DNA from: Agarophyton chilense
Lineage: Eukaryota; Rhodophyta; Florideophyceae; Gracilariales; Gracilariaceae
Length of the DNA stretch: 64,000 nt
Direction: 5' to 3'
NCBI GenBank assembly: GCA_030374765.1
Contig: JARGXX010000116.1
Location: 248,001 to 312,000, forward strand
Shown here: one piece after another, positions 18,656-27,915 of the stretch
Position numbering within the stretch: position 1 is the first letter of the stretch
Layout: each line of letters starts with the position of its first letter
Program-made: the position numbers and the translations under genes
Notes under the pieces: model-generated
What the model saw: the letters and a program-made list of their open reading frames with translations, nothing else
Told to the model about the DNA's origin: nothing
Database searches by the model: none

Positions 18656-20582
18656 CTACGGAAAGCCCGAGGAGGGACCCGCCCCACCGTTGGGATTCTG
18701 ACCCTGATGGTACGCCGAGGCGAAAGCCAACATCTGGCTCACATCCGTCATACCCGGGGGAATCGGAATGCCCGCGTTCACGAGGCCTTGTCGCACACTA
18801 TCCGCTTGCGGAGTGGCAACCGGCGCCTGCGCAAGGGTGTTCACACCCTACCCGGGGGGAGCAGATGGACCGCCACCGGATGCATTCGCCGCCGCAGCTG
18901 AGGTCGTTCCCACTGGTTGGAAGGGTGCAGATGGCTCCACAGGGAATACTTCATTAGGAGCTGGCATGTCGTTATCCAACGCTGGATCGTCCAGGTCTAC
19001 TGGAGGCTCGTACTCGTAATCGTCGGTATAAATGAACCCCGTCGGGTGTCCCACCGGCATCGGTCGAGGCGAGTCAATCAGCGCCCGTGCTTGCGCCGCG
19101 CTAATGCGAACCCCTTCGAAGGGATTGTAATAGACCCTGTTACCGGAGCCCGGATCGTACCGGCCAGGAGACTTGTCTCGCGCGGATCCTTCCCCTGCGG
19201 GCTGATTTTCCACTGGAACTCGATTCCATTGGGTGTTGTCGATCACATCCAAGATTGGATACAGGTCTTGCACGCTGCTGGCCGAACCCAGCGCTGGGAC
19301 AAGGTCGATCTGACGCATGATGGTCCGTAGCATCGGAGGAATATACCAGATACGGAAATGGTCATGAGCATCCCAGAGGAGGTGCGCCGCTACGCGGGCT
19401 GCCCACTCGGCTGCAACGAGGGCCCAGTATCCCGAGTTCGGGTTGTGCATCAAACGAGACCCGATATAGTAGATGCATGGGGGCAGTTCAGCAAAGCACC
19501 CTCGGGGGACCTCGACCTTACTCCACCAAGCTGGAAGGGGCACGAATCGCCCAACCTTCGCCGTGTTACGGATACGCTCCAGTTCCACGTGAGGATACGG
19601 GACAAGGAACCCGAAACGGGAGCGCGAGCGGCGCTCGAAGCGCACGCGTCGATCGAACCCATACTGGGTAAACTGCCGTTGAAGGTACCTGAATTCAGCC
19701 CGAAGAATGGGACGACTCCATTGGAGCATATCTTCTCGGAGAGGAAAACCCGGTCCGCGGAACTCGGCTTCGGGAAAGGCTGCCAGGTTATCCCCGTAGG
19801 AGACCTCACCGTACGTGCGGTAATAGGCGACATCGAACCCGTACTCCGGGGGGAACCAGATGGTCAAAGCGTGACCTCTCCAATCGCTGGTAGGCCAGAG
19901 CCGCCATCGCTGCGCGCGCCTTGTCCAGGGACTCCCCGCGACCGCGGTATAGATACTGAGGCTCTATGGCTACCCGCGCCCTCCAATCGGGAGAACGTAC
20001 AACCTCGACAGGTAGGCCAGCCGGCAATAAGCTGTCCTCCACGTAGGAGTCGATGAGCTCATCGTCGCGAACCGCTGTCGGATGGAACCACGGAGCGCGG
20101 GAATATATCACCGGATCGGTAAGGGGACTCCACCTTCGAAAGGATTCGTTTGAGATCCAACCTCTGGAGTTTGCTACCAAGGGCATCGCATGAACGGAGT
20201 TCCACGCCACCGCGTTAATGTCCAAATCCTCCTGAGGATGTCGGTTGCTCGCCGAGGCGGAAGGTTCGGTACCTGACGGAGCCCCATCCAAACCGGAGAA
20301 ATATCCACCCTGCTGGGGAGCTTCGTTGTCCGCCGGCGCGGAGGCCGATGGCCCCGAGAGTGGGTTGAGGACGTATGGGTTCATTCCCTCGAGAGGGCTG
20401 GTTGAGACTGCTGTTGCGAGAAGTTGCTTATCGCCGAAAGTCGGAGGAGTAGAAGAAAGTTGTACCGATGTGCCGGTTTTGTGGCGATCCTCAGAAGTGG
20501 TGAAGGACCCCATTGGGAGAGAAGTATGTATAGTGACCGGAAAGCGAGACACCCGCGGCTCGGAATGCTCTTCCTCGTCTTA
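18656..20582 (-). pseudogene. Long antisense open frame between pol and the 3' LTR, function unknown
   Basis: On the minus strand a frame opens just inside the 3' LTR boundary (stop at 20580-20582; first ATG at 20511-20513) and runs to 19806. A second frame, overlapping it, runs on to a TAG at 18848-18850, then continues in the same frame to 18656. The switch lies at a run of six G (19848-19853), consistent with a one-base length change. The total is about 640 codons. The N-terminal part is Ser/Pro-rich. The middle is dense in Trp, Tyr, Phe and Arg (FRIWYIPPML, GYWALVAAEWAARVAAHLLW) and looks like a folded domain. The C-terminal part is acidic/Pro-rich (DDYEYEPPVDLDDPALDND). I recognise no family. 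Antisense frames in this position are known in some plant gypsy elements, but whether this one is related is unknown. Confidence 0.6.
18800..18833 (+). repeat. 34 bp internal duplication, copy 2
   Basis: Matches 16785-16818 at 33 of 34 bases. Here it encodes part of the antisense frame's C-terminal tail (APVATPQAD). Confidence 0.85.
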
Positions 20583-20594
20583 AGGAGGGGGAGA
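20581..20594 (+). promoter_or_regulatory. Polypurine tract of the large element
   Basis: TAAGGAGGGGGAGA abuts the TG of the 3' LTR at 20595. This is the expected site and composition for the primer of plus-strand DNA synthesis. Confidence 0.88.
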
Positions 20595-21510
20595 TGTAGA
20601 GCAACGCCCAGTTAAGGGATACTTGAAGATGCAACTCATAGAATGAGGATTGAACCCTCTGAGGGTTATGACTATGATCCCTTCTAAGGTGTGCTGAGGT
20701 GGCACTGTTTTCTGGTTAGAGTTCGCCTATGACGGGAAAATTCGGATGGCCCATGGTTGGATTGGCCCCGTGATACACGTGGCTTAATTTTGGCACCGAT
20801 TTTCGGATATTTGTTAGAACGTTGGACTTTTGGGCCCTGACAGTTGGATCTCCACGTGTATGGCCCTGAGCAGGTGTGCACTACTGTAGAGTTTAGATAG
20901 TGGGCCCTACTTAGGGAGATGAGATCTGACAGTCCGAAGCTCAGAGTAAATGGGAACCAAGGTTGGTCTTCGATACCTTTAGAGGTTCTTCGTCGCCATC
21001 GTTTCGGCCTTAAAACCCGGAACGGGCTCTGGTTAGCAACGCCTGCGTAGGGACACGACTCCACTTGGAGAGTGCCCACGTTTGGGTTCCGTGCAACCAC
21101 CCCCTTGGGACCGCTCAGACGACCTGCGTGCACGATACCCCGTGGGGGTTCTGCTTACTTGTTGCGTGCTTTTTGTGTTTCCTTTCGAGGACAGGTTTTC
21201 GCCCCTGTATTGGGTTTCTTTTGTTGTTTCGCCCCTTTTCTGGTTCTCGGGTCCGGTGCCTGTTAGTGCCCGACCCTCGCCTCGTTTTTCCTCTTCGCCG
21301 GATTTTCCCCCATTCTTTGGGATACCCATACCCATTCCCGATCCAACGGTTTCTACCCCTCACCTCCGTCGGTACTGCCGGAATCCCCCGTGGGAGTTAC
21401 ACCCCACACTACGGGTGGAACGGAGGGCTCTGTCTCTGAATCTGCCTTCCCCAGGGAGCAAGGCTTCGAACACCTTGAGAGCACTTCCCGTCGCCGGGTT
21501 TTGCTCCACA
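20595..21510 (+). repeat. 3' LTR of the large element
   Basis: 916 bp, the same length as the 5' LTR, with about 17 differences counted by eye, nearly all substitutions. Ends TTGCTCCACA. Antisense transcription from this LTR would be needed to express the frame at 18656-20582; no promoter was identified. Confidence 0.95.
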
Positions 21511-21670
21511 GTATTGGCCTCGGTCTTACACCCGACTCCGTCGTGCCTTTCCAGAGTGGCTCTGTTTCTGTGCTCCTCTGGGACGCATCTCCTCCGTCTG
21601 AGGCGTGTCTCTCAAGAGAAGAAGATCCCGAACGTTTTCGTGGTGTCTCCGCTCCAAGCGTTGTCGTACA
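21511..21670 (+). repeat. Solo LTR (family B), right part
   Basis: Continues the split LTR from 8969 and ends GTTGTCGTACA. It matches the end of the minus-strand family B LTR (GTTGCACTACA) and shares GGCCT, TTACACCC and CGACT. The first five bases GTATT are probably the target duplication of the large element. Confidence 0.7.
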
Positions 21671-22181
21671 TTGTTCAAGAATTGATAGGCACATTAGCTC
21701 ACGTCAAAATAATCTGAATATGAAAAAGAAGTTTGAAGTGAAAGAATGGTCTTTTAGAGTGAATACTTCTTTGCGGGCAATGTGCGTAGTTGATGCTTGG
21801 AATCTTACACCGCATAATTTCTATTGTAATCTCGCAGACGGATTAATAGACAACAACTGGGATGCTATTCGAACTATGAAAAGAAAATGTAAGGAGGAAG
21901 ATGAAATAGAAAACCAATATATGGCTGGTACCGGCATTCATTTAGTAAATACCAATCCAAAAAAGAAGGAAATTGGATGGTTCTTTGACGTCTCAAACAT
22001 ATCAAGGACGATGCAAAGTCTGCAAGACCATTTTTCAAATCCAAATTTGTTTGATCAGAATGCAAAAAGTACAATGAAATGGATGTTTATATATGTCAAA
22101 GTGGAACCAGTCGAGAGTGTTTTGAAGATCATCTGCGTGACATTCATCACATTTAGAGCAACATTTAGTCAACAATATTGA
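21671..22181 (+). pseudogene. piggyBac-like transposase, 3' part
   Basis: After the LTR a plus-strand frame reads from about 21690 through KEWSFRVNTSLRAMCVVDAW, then FYCNLADGLIDN and a C-terminal Lys/Asp-rich tail to the stop at 22179-22181. The pattern fits the end of the piggyBac catalytic core, where an Arg-rich strand precedes an Ala/Asp/Trp helix. About 150 residues of the core, with two catalytic aspartates, are missing between this block and the 5' part, so a deletion preceded or accompanied the insertion. Confidence 0.65.
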
Positions 22182-22653
22182 CGATCGTGTGTCAACATGC
22201 TTTTTTAAGGCTTTTTAGAGGCATTTTTTAAAAGTATAGAGCAAAATTTCAAATTACCTTAAGCCACCTACTAATTCAATCCGCAGTATTGAACTTGATA
22301 GATATATTTTGTCCTCTGACGAAACAATCTCTTTAGAACATGTCACCTTATTCTATCTGCTGTTCAAGTGGACGAAAATGCGTTCTTAGACGATAATAAT
22401 TTTTTGAATTAATCAAGCTCCCGTAGGACTTTTCGAATTACACTGAGCTCAGCGAGGTTTGAACACTCTTTTTATCAGTCTCCGAGCGGTCGTGAAACCA
22501 CTGAGCTGCTGTTACTGAACAAAATTCTCTAAGAAATGTAATTTGAAGCAAGAGAAACATGGTTAGAAAATTAGTTTTTTACTTAGAAAATAGAATACGC
22601 CGCTGCAGCATGGAAACTCGCGATTTTTACTAAGTTTTTCGAAAATAGAACTA

Positions 22654-22693
22654 GGCTTATATGAGGCCAATCCGCCGGGCGTGTAGACACTAG
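22654..22693 (-). repeat. Right terminal inverted repeat of the piggyBac-like element
   Basis: On the minus strand it reads CTAGTGTCTACACG and then TTGGCCTCATAT, mirroring 6813-6848. Immediately outside is GCACGTTACGTGC, a short palindrome. Confidence 0.75.
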
Positions 22694-23134
22694 GGAGCAC
22701 GTTACGTGCTTGAACTAGACAGAAAAGATTGCAGATACCTGTAGAGTATGGCTGCTTAAGCCACGGAAGGGTACAACAGGAGGGGCGGGCTCACGGGGAC
22801 CACTTTAGTTGATGATGTTAATTTTAATATGTTGGAATGATAGGAGTTTATTAAATTACTTTACAGCTCTATACAGGAGCGTTGTATTCAAGTGGTAGCA
22901 AAAAAGTGTGAAATGACCAAGTATCGAATGAAATAAATGTGTTTCTTTGTTTTGGCCTTTAGGTTTCGCTATCTACTGACTACGATTGAATGCCCATTTG
23001 CCTACTGTGGATGGCAGTATGGACGAATAGGGTGGTGGCTTTATCCAGATTTCGCGCACTGAACGAAACTATTTGTGGCATATCCAAACTTTCCGGTTTA
23101 AAATTAAAATTTCCATATTTTATAGCGTTGTATT
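22694..23134. other. Non-coding gap before the AP endonuclease gene
   Basis: No credible frame or RNA signature. It contains the 3' flank of the minus-strand AP endonuclease gene. Confidence 0.6.
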
Positions 23135-24475
23135 TCAAGCCGTAGAATTACTCGATTTGTTGGATATATGATAATCTAGAACAAGTGGGTAATGGTCGCT
23201 TCCGTCAACTCCTGGTCGAACGAAGCAGTCCCTGACCACCCCGACTTTAAATGATTTCGAATCTATGAGGTGATAGTCTAATCGCCAACCTTTTCCTGCT
23301 TCCCTTAGACGCGTGCCGAATCTTCGAGAATAGTACGTGTATCCAGGGTATTCTTCGTATAGAGTCCTCCACGAATCTATCCAACCCATTCCGCTATGGA
23401 GTAAATGCCCAAATTCTTTTCTCTCTTCTGGCGTATGTCCCGCACTTTTCTTGTTTCCTTTGCTGTCGTGAATGTCGATTTCTTCATGTGCAACGTTTAG
23501 GTCGCCACAATACACAACGTTCCAACTCTCCGCTGTCTTGTTGAGAAAGTCTCTCATCTTAGGTTCAAAGGTAGTAGTCCTATAATCCAGACGCGCTAGT
23601 TTCCCCCCTGAGTTAGGAACATATGAATTAATGATTGCCAAGCGATTGTTGAAGAACATGGATAGCACTCTGCCTTCTGTGTCAGCAACTTCATCCCCCA
23701 TTCCTTTCTCTACTCTCTCCAGAATCAAACCCAGAGATCTGATGTTACTGTTGATAAATACAGCAACCCCAGAATACCCTTTCTTCGTAGTAGAGTGATT
23801 CCAGTGCGTATCATAGCCCTCAACGTCAGGGATTCCATCCATAGCTTCTTCTGTCATCTTTGTCTCTTGGAGACAAAGAACATGTGGTTTCTCCATATCT
23901 AGATACTTTTGAAAGGCGCCAGACTTCAATACCGATCTATACGACGCAACATTCCAAGTAACAACACGCAAGATCCCAGAAGGAATAGCGTATGACCTGC
24001 TTTTATGGTCCTCAGGATATATCGCTGTAGGAACAGCTGCAGTCTTTTTTTCCTTTTTGTCGTTTGAATCAGTCTTCCTGGATCTCTTCGTGCTTACCGC
24101 AGCTTTGCTTTCAGGGCTGGTTGACTCTGCGTTTGTGCTGCGAGGTCTTTTGCCGTCCTGCTTCCAAGGCGTCTTCGATTTGGACGGAGCCGGATCTTTA
24201 GCACAGGATTGATCGATCCCACGACTGTTCCTAGCATCTTGTTTCCCATCGTAAACAGCTTGTGCTCGCTTTCTTGTGTTTCGTACTGGTGAGTTTTTGT
24301 CAACCGCGATGTCTGCGCTCCCAGACGCATCACGGGTGCTCAGACGGAGGCTGCGGCGGGGGCCTTGAGACATGTTTCGTTTGGACGGAAAGCGAGTCAA
24401 ATTTAAATGCCTAGCAGAGACAGAGCGCAACAAAGGCAAAGTAGAGTGCACTGAAACAAATGAAAAGCTGCGCAT
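23135..24475 (-). CDS. APEX1-like: AP endonuclease, ExoIII/APEX1 family
   Basis: 446 residues from an ATG. Class II AP endonucleases cut DNA 5' of abasic sites in base excision repair using a metal ion. The catalytic domain starts at about 168: TWNVAS (Asn175), LCLQETK (Glu204), YSGVAVF, NSYVPNSG, YCGDLNVAHEEID (Asp and Asn pair), WRLDYHLI and GSDHYPL near the end (Asp427, His428). All expected active-site residues are present. The first 165 residues are basic and low in complexity with NLS-like clusters (KRSRK, KKEKK). The extreme N-terminus (RSFSFVSVHSTLPLLRSVSARHL) could be an organelle presequence, and Met35 offers a shorter nuclear form. Convincing assignment. Confidence 0.95.
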   Translation of the reverse strand: MRSFSFVSVHSTLPLLRSVSARHLNLTRFPSKRNMSQGPRRSLRLSTRDASGSADIAVDKNSPVRNTRKRAQAVYDGKQDARNSRGIDQSCAKDPAPSKSKTPWKQDGKRPRSTNAESTSPESKAAVSTKRSRKTDSNDKKEKKTAAVPTAIYPEDHKSRSYAIPSGILRVVTWNVASYRSVLKSGAFQKYLDMEKPHVLCLQETKMTEEAMDGIPDVEGYDTHWNHSTTKKGYSGVAVFINSNIRSLGLILERVEKGMGDEVADTEGRVLSMFFNNRLAIINSYVPNSGGKLARLDYRTTTFEPKMRDFLNKTAESWNVVYCGDLNVAHEEIDIHDSKGNKKSAGHTPEERKEFGHLLHSGMGWIDSWRTLYEEYPGYTYYSRRFGTRLREAGKGWRLDYHLIDSKSFKVGVVRDCFVRPGVDGSDHYPLVLDYHISNKSSNSTA

Positions 24476-25139
24476 CAGTATCCTTGTTTTGGATCAGGAC
24501 TTCGAATACTTGAGCTCTTTACGAGGCTTGCCCCACGCAAACCACGATAAGTGGGTTGGTGTGTTAATGACCACGAGAAGTTACCGTTCCTGCAGATTCG
24601 CGATGGTCCGTTCTGACGGGAACAAGATGCGTAAAACGAACCAAATGTATCTATTTACGTATCTTGAACGATAGATAATTCCTGTGCTATTTTGAAGGTG
24701 CTCGGGCTTGTAAGCAATTCTATAGGAACTGACGGACAGACGTTTGTACGTGTGGACTCTGACGTTTTGTAAGTTACGTGTACACTATTATATAAGAATG
24801 CCAGGAACCAGAGAAATCTGTCACTTGTGTTAGTCCTACTGACGCTGACGATCATGTATTCGTAGCCCCATGAGCGCAACCTTACTGGCATTTCAAGAAA
24901 ACATCACTCTCTAGTGCAAATAGATAGTCACGTGTCTCTTGAGTTGTCCTGCCGAGGAGCGGCATGGGGTGGTAGATTGCTAGGCGTAGCGAACGATTTA
25001 GGGAAACGCTTTGGCCCCGTACCACCTCCATGCTGACTACACGCAGAAGGCTTTCAGGTTGTATGCCTTGATGCGAGCAAAGGTTGACGTTCTTGGCCAG
25101 GGATCTTAAAAGGGAACTGTTAGTCCCTCCAATTTAGAA
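24476..25139. other. Divergent intergenic region, AP endonuclease and CDC123
   Basis: 664 bp between two genes transcribed away from each other, so it should hold both promoters. No TATA box or conserved element stands out. Small open frames here look random. Confidence 0.6.
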
Positions 25140-26063
25140 ATGCCAGGCATGTCGCATCCCGCATCCGCTTGTTTTGCACCGAATGCATGGATACCTCGGT
25201 TTCGTCGTAGAACCCCAAAGACTCGTTTTGTCTGGCTTGAACCGCCTATCTTACAGTCTTTACTTGAAGGAACGGTGAGAACGGCGATTCAAGAAAGAGT
25301 TGTCGAATGGTCTGACGGAACAAGATCCGACGTGTCCGCAGAAACATCCGCATATCTTGATCTTGAAGCCTCCATCAATGCTTGCATTGACGAACTTGGG
25401 GGTGCTGTGTGCCCAAAATTTGATTGCAAATGTCCTTCAGATGCAACGTGGGTAAATTTCCACCGCTCTCTGAAATGTACAAGTGCAGATGATGTTCTTA
25501 TCATGTTCAATTCATCAGAACGTGTGATGCGTACCGTTGACACAGAAAATGGGTGCTACTTGGCCCTAAGAAAATGGGCCGATCTCGATGACCGCATGGA
25601 ATTTCGTGTGTTTGTCCGGGACGAAGAAGTGATTGCCGTTTCTCAGAGATCAGAGACATTTTTCGAGTACGATGAACATCAGATGGATTCTATCGTTGAG
25701 AAGATCACTCGCTTTTACGATGCAGACATTAAAGGTTCGTTTCTCGAGAGCTATGTCGTCGACGTTTACATTGAACGAGAGAATGTCTGGATTATTGACT
25801 TTGATATCTGGGAAGCTGCAGATGCGCTCTTGTACAGCTGGGAGGAACTGGGGGATGCGCACTGGATGTCTTCTGGAAGACCTCAATTTCGATGTGCTCT
25901 GCGATACGGTGTAGTTCCGTCAACTATGTATGATGGGCTCCCAATCGAACTTCGACGTGAGAACGGACTGAACGATCTGATAGCGACGGCAAGACAGCTT
26001 TTCGGAGAACAAAACTCATTCGAAACAGTACACAGCGGCGGAGATGACGATGATTGGACATGA
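25140..26063 (+). CDS. CDC123: CDC123/D123 family eIF2 assembly factor
   Basis: 307 residues from an ATG. CDC123 proteins are ATP-grasp-fold chaperones that join eIF2 gamma to the other eIF2 subunits and so control translation start. Family signatures are in order: CPKFDCKCPSDATWV (about 90-105), FNSSERV, LALRKWADL, EFRVFVRDEEVIAVSQR (about 150-170), VVDVYIE, and IIDFDIW, whose Asp residues match the ATP/Mg site. Length is usual for the family. The C-terminus is acidic (GGDDDDW), as in several homologues. It converges with the COQ10 gene, with 42 bp between stops. Confidence 0.93.
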   Translation: MPGMSHPASACFAPNAWIPRFRRRTPKTRFVWLEPPILQSLLEGTVRTAIQERVVEWSDGTRSDVSAETSAYLDLEASINACIDELGGAVCPKFDCKCPSDATWVNFHRSLKCTSADDVLIMFNSSERVMRTVDTENGCYLALRKWADLDDRMEFRVFVRDEEVIAVSQRSETFFEYDEHQMDSIVEKITRFYDADIKGSFLESYVVDVYIERENVWIIDFDIWEAADALLYSWEELGDAHWMSSGRPQFRCALRYGVVPSTMYDGLPIELRRENGLNDLIATARQLFGEQNSFETVHSGGDDDDWT

Positions 26064-26105
26064 GTGTGGAAGATAGTAACACAGAACTAGTTTCTATTAG
26101 AACAG

Positions 26106-26783
26106 TCACCACCTATGTAGTATTCCCTGCCGTTCAGTACCGTGATATTTGGCAATGCACCGTTTCTCGAAGGCCCCTACCATTTGCTTCACCACCTCCT
26201 CAAAAAATATGTTTGTCACCCGCTGGTACATTGGGTTGCGAAACGCGAATTCGACATAAAACTTGAGTTTTGTTATATCACCCACGGGCTCAAAAGTCCA
26301 GTCAGTGATGAGGTAATCGAAAAGTGATGAGTTTGGAACATCTGCGCAAACGGAGCGGTACGGCTTGAGGGTTATAACGGAAGTGTACTTTTCAGAAAGA
26401 ATACGAAAGCCCACCGCAAGGTCAGCAATTATGTGGTGTTCATCAATTCTGCGAGTTACATGCGACGATGTACACCAAGGTACAAATTCCGAGTACTCAT
26501 CAACCTTTGCCACGACTCGATAAAGCTGTTCTGGGGTGAATGGTACGATGCGCTCTTCCGAATGATTGCGAGAGTGGGGCAAACGAGTGCGGGGTGTGGA
26601 ACTGTTCGCTCTGTTCCGGACTGGCACAAATGAATGGGTAGTTCCCGTGATTACTGGTGTTGTTAGCGGAGTTGACGATTTGGTTGTTAGGGTGTTGGGT
26701 GGTCTTATAAGGCGGTCGGGTTTTGTATGAGTTGAAAATTGACGCCAAGTACCCCGCAACCAATTGACTCTCCGAACGGTCAT
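26106..26783 (-). CDS. COQ10: COQ10-like coenzyme Q-binding START-domain protein
   Basis: 225 residues using the ATG at 26783; the frame is open slightly further upstream but without another ATG. COQ10 is a mitochondrial lipid-binding START-like protein needed for coenzyme Q function in respiration. The first 80 residues are Arg, Thr and Ser-rich with almost no acidic residues, as expected for a mitochondrial presequence. The polyketide-cyclase/START domain spans about 83-215: FTPEQLYRVVAKVDEYSEFVPWC, ADLAVGFRILSEKYTS, FDYLITDWTFEP and FAFRNPMYQRVTNIFF, all typical of COQ10. Confidence 0.9.
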   Translation of the reverse strand: MTVRRVNWLRGTWRQFSTHTKPDRLIRPPNTLTTKSSTPLTTPVITGTTHSFVPVRNRANSSTPRTRLPHSRNHSEERIVPFTPEQLYRVVAKVDEYSEFVPWCTSSHVTRRIDEHHIIADLAVGFRILSEKYTSVITLKPYRSVCADVPNSSLFDYLITDWTFEPVGDITKLKFYVEFAFRNPMYQRVTNIFFEEVVKQMVGAFEKRCIAKYHGTERQGILHRW

Positions 26784-27915
26784 ATTTAACACATATAGTA
26801 TCAAGAGCCTCGATGGGAAAAAGAGAAGAACCGATGTTGAATAAAAGTCAAGTCTGAGGTAGGAGCGTTAGAAACACAGTGGAGTATTCTTTGGACGCGA
26901 TGCGCTTCGCAGGGTACAGCGAGTGAGGAGATATGTTCGGTCCTTGCAGTAAACCTATTCTTGCGTGGTGCAAAAGCAAAGCATTACATCAAATGCGTAT
27001 TAGATGAACAAGAAGAAAGAACTGATTGACTATCTTTTCGATTTGTTTCATGTAGAAATAATCTTATGACTGGGATGAATATTTCGAAAGGTACGACGGT
27101 ACAAACGTAAATTCTGCGTATGTCATGAATCTCAAACCTTGACTACGGCGAAGTTGACGGGCCACCTAGAGTGGTAGAAAAGGTGGCGACCCATCGCTGT
27201 TGCGCTGTTGTGGTTGCTCCTACTCTGATTGAGTATCACCTATTTTAGTTCGGTGCTGTACTACTGTACGCAGGATTATATACTGCGTACAGTAGTACAG
27301 CACCGTTCATGAATTTTCCATTAATTTTTGCTGTACTGAATTGCATGGGTCTTTTAGGTGCTCTCTTCTACACATGCTGATGCTAAGGTTACAGATGGCA
27401 TCTCACGGTGGTGAATGGATTACCTTCGTAGCGCCGCCTAACTTAAGTGTCGATGGAACCTGCAAAATATAAATTACATAGCTGTTGTCACCAAATATCG
27501 CAGATAGATATGTGCAAAAGGAATCCCCTCGAAACGTTTTGTCTACAACAGTAGTTAAGTAAATGCTGGTGAAACAGGAGAGACGTACAAAAGCTTATCA
27601 TTTACACAGTGCGGTTAGAGGTTTCTTATGTTTACCAGAGCAGACTTCGATTAAAAAAAAGACAAGACAGGCTAACCAATTGTTTTTAATCGAAAACGGC
27701 TACTGGTCAATGATAGGCAGATGTTACGTCTACTTGATATCAGGATCGCTTTAGTCACCGATAGTAAACTCTACTATCGTAGACACAAGCGAACCGGGGT
27801 AAAGGGTCGAAAATCTATGCAGTAACTATACTACCATCGAAATGAACATCGAAATAAAACTGAAATGAGAGCAGGACAAAGATTTCCCTTTCAACAATCT
27901 ATGTGCTTTTCAATT
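26784..27915. other. Intergenic region with a 55 bp perfect hairpin
   Basis: About 1.1 kb. Apart from the inverted repeat at 27251-27305 and a short A-rich run near 27655, nothing is recognisable. Upstream of COQ10 on the right side, downstream of the carbamoyltransferase gene on the left. Confidence 0.6.
27251..27305. repeat. Perfect 23 bp inverted repeat (hairpin)
   Basis: CGGTGCTGTACTACTGTACG begins the left arm (27251-27273); a 9-base spacer GATTATATA follows; 27283-27305 is its exact reverse complement. No terminal duplication or coding frame is associated. It could be the stem of a small-RNA precursor, a tiny MITE remnant or a cruciform site. Confidence 0.95.

Larger units (their letters stand above)
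8970..21510 (+). mobile_element. Full-length Ty3/gypsy chromodomain retrotransposon (12.5 kb)
   Basis: Two 916 bp direct LTRs (8970-9885 and 20595-21510) both start TGTAGAGCAACG and end TTGCTCCACA. They enclose a putative primer-binding site, gag, a pol with protease, RT, RNase H and integrase, a displaced chromodomain, an antisense frame and a polypurine tract directly before the 3' LTR. Flanks are GGATT (8965-8969) and GTATT (21511-21515), a likely 5 bp target duplication with one change. By eye the LTRs differ at about 17 positions (about 1.9 percent), nearly all substitutions, with no indel. At 12.5 kb it is long for a chromovirus; about 0.8 kb of that is an inserted solo LTR and about 2 kb is the antisense-frame region. 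Confidence 0.93.
6813..22693 (+). mobile_element. piggyBac-like DNA transposon split by nested retroelements
   Basis: Imperfect terminal inverted repeats lie at 6813-6848 and 22654-22693. Both read CTAGTGTCTA, then GCCTCATAT further in, on opposite strands. Between them, on the plus strand, are two blocks of a piggyBac-type (DDE_Tnp_1_7) transposase pseudogene. Removing the retroelement insertion (8238-21670 plus one target copy) leaves about 2.45 kb, the usual size for this superfamily. A flanking TTAA target was not found at either end, so the exact boundaries may be a few bases out. The copy is dead, with several stops, a frame change and a missing central part. Confidence 0.75.
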
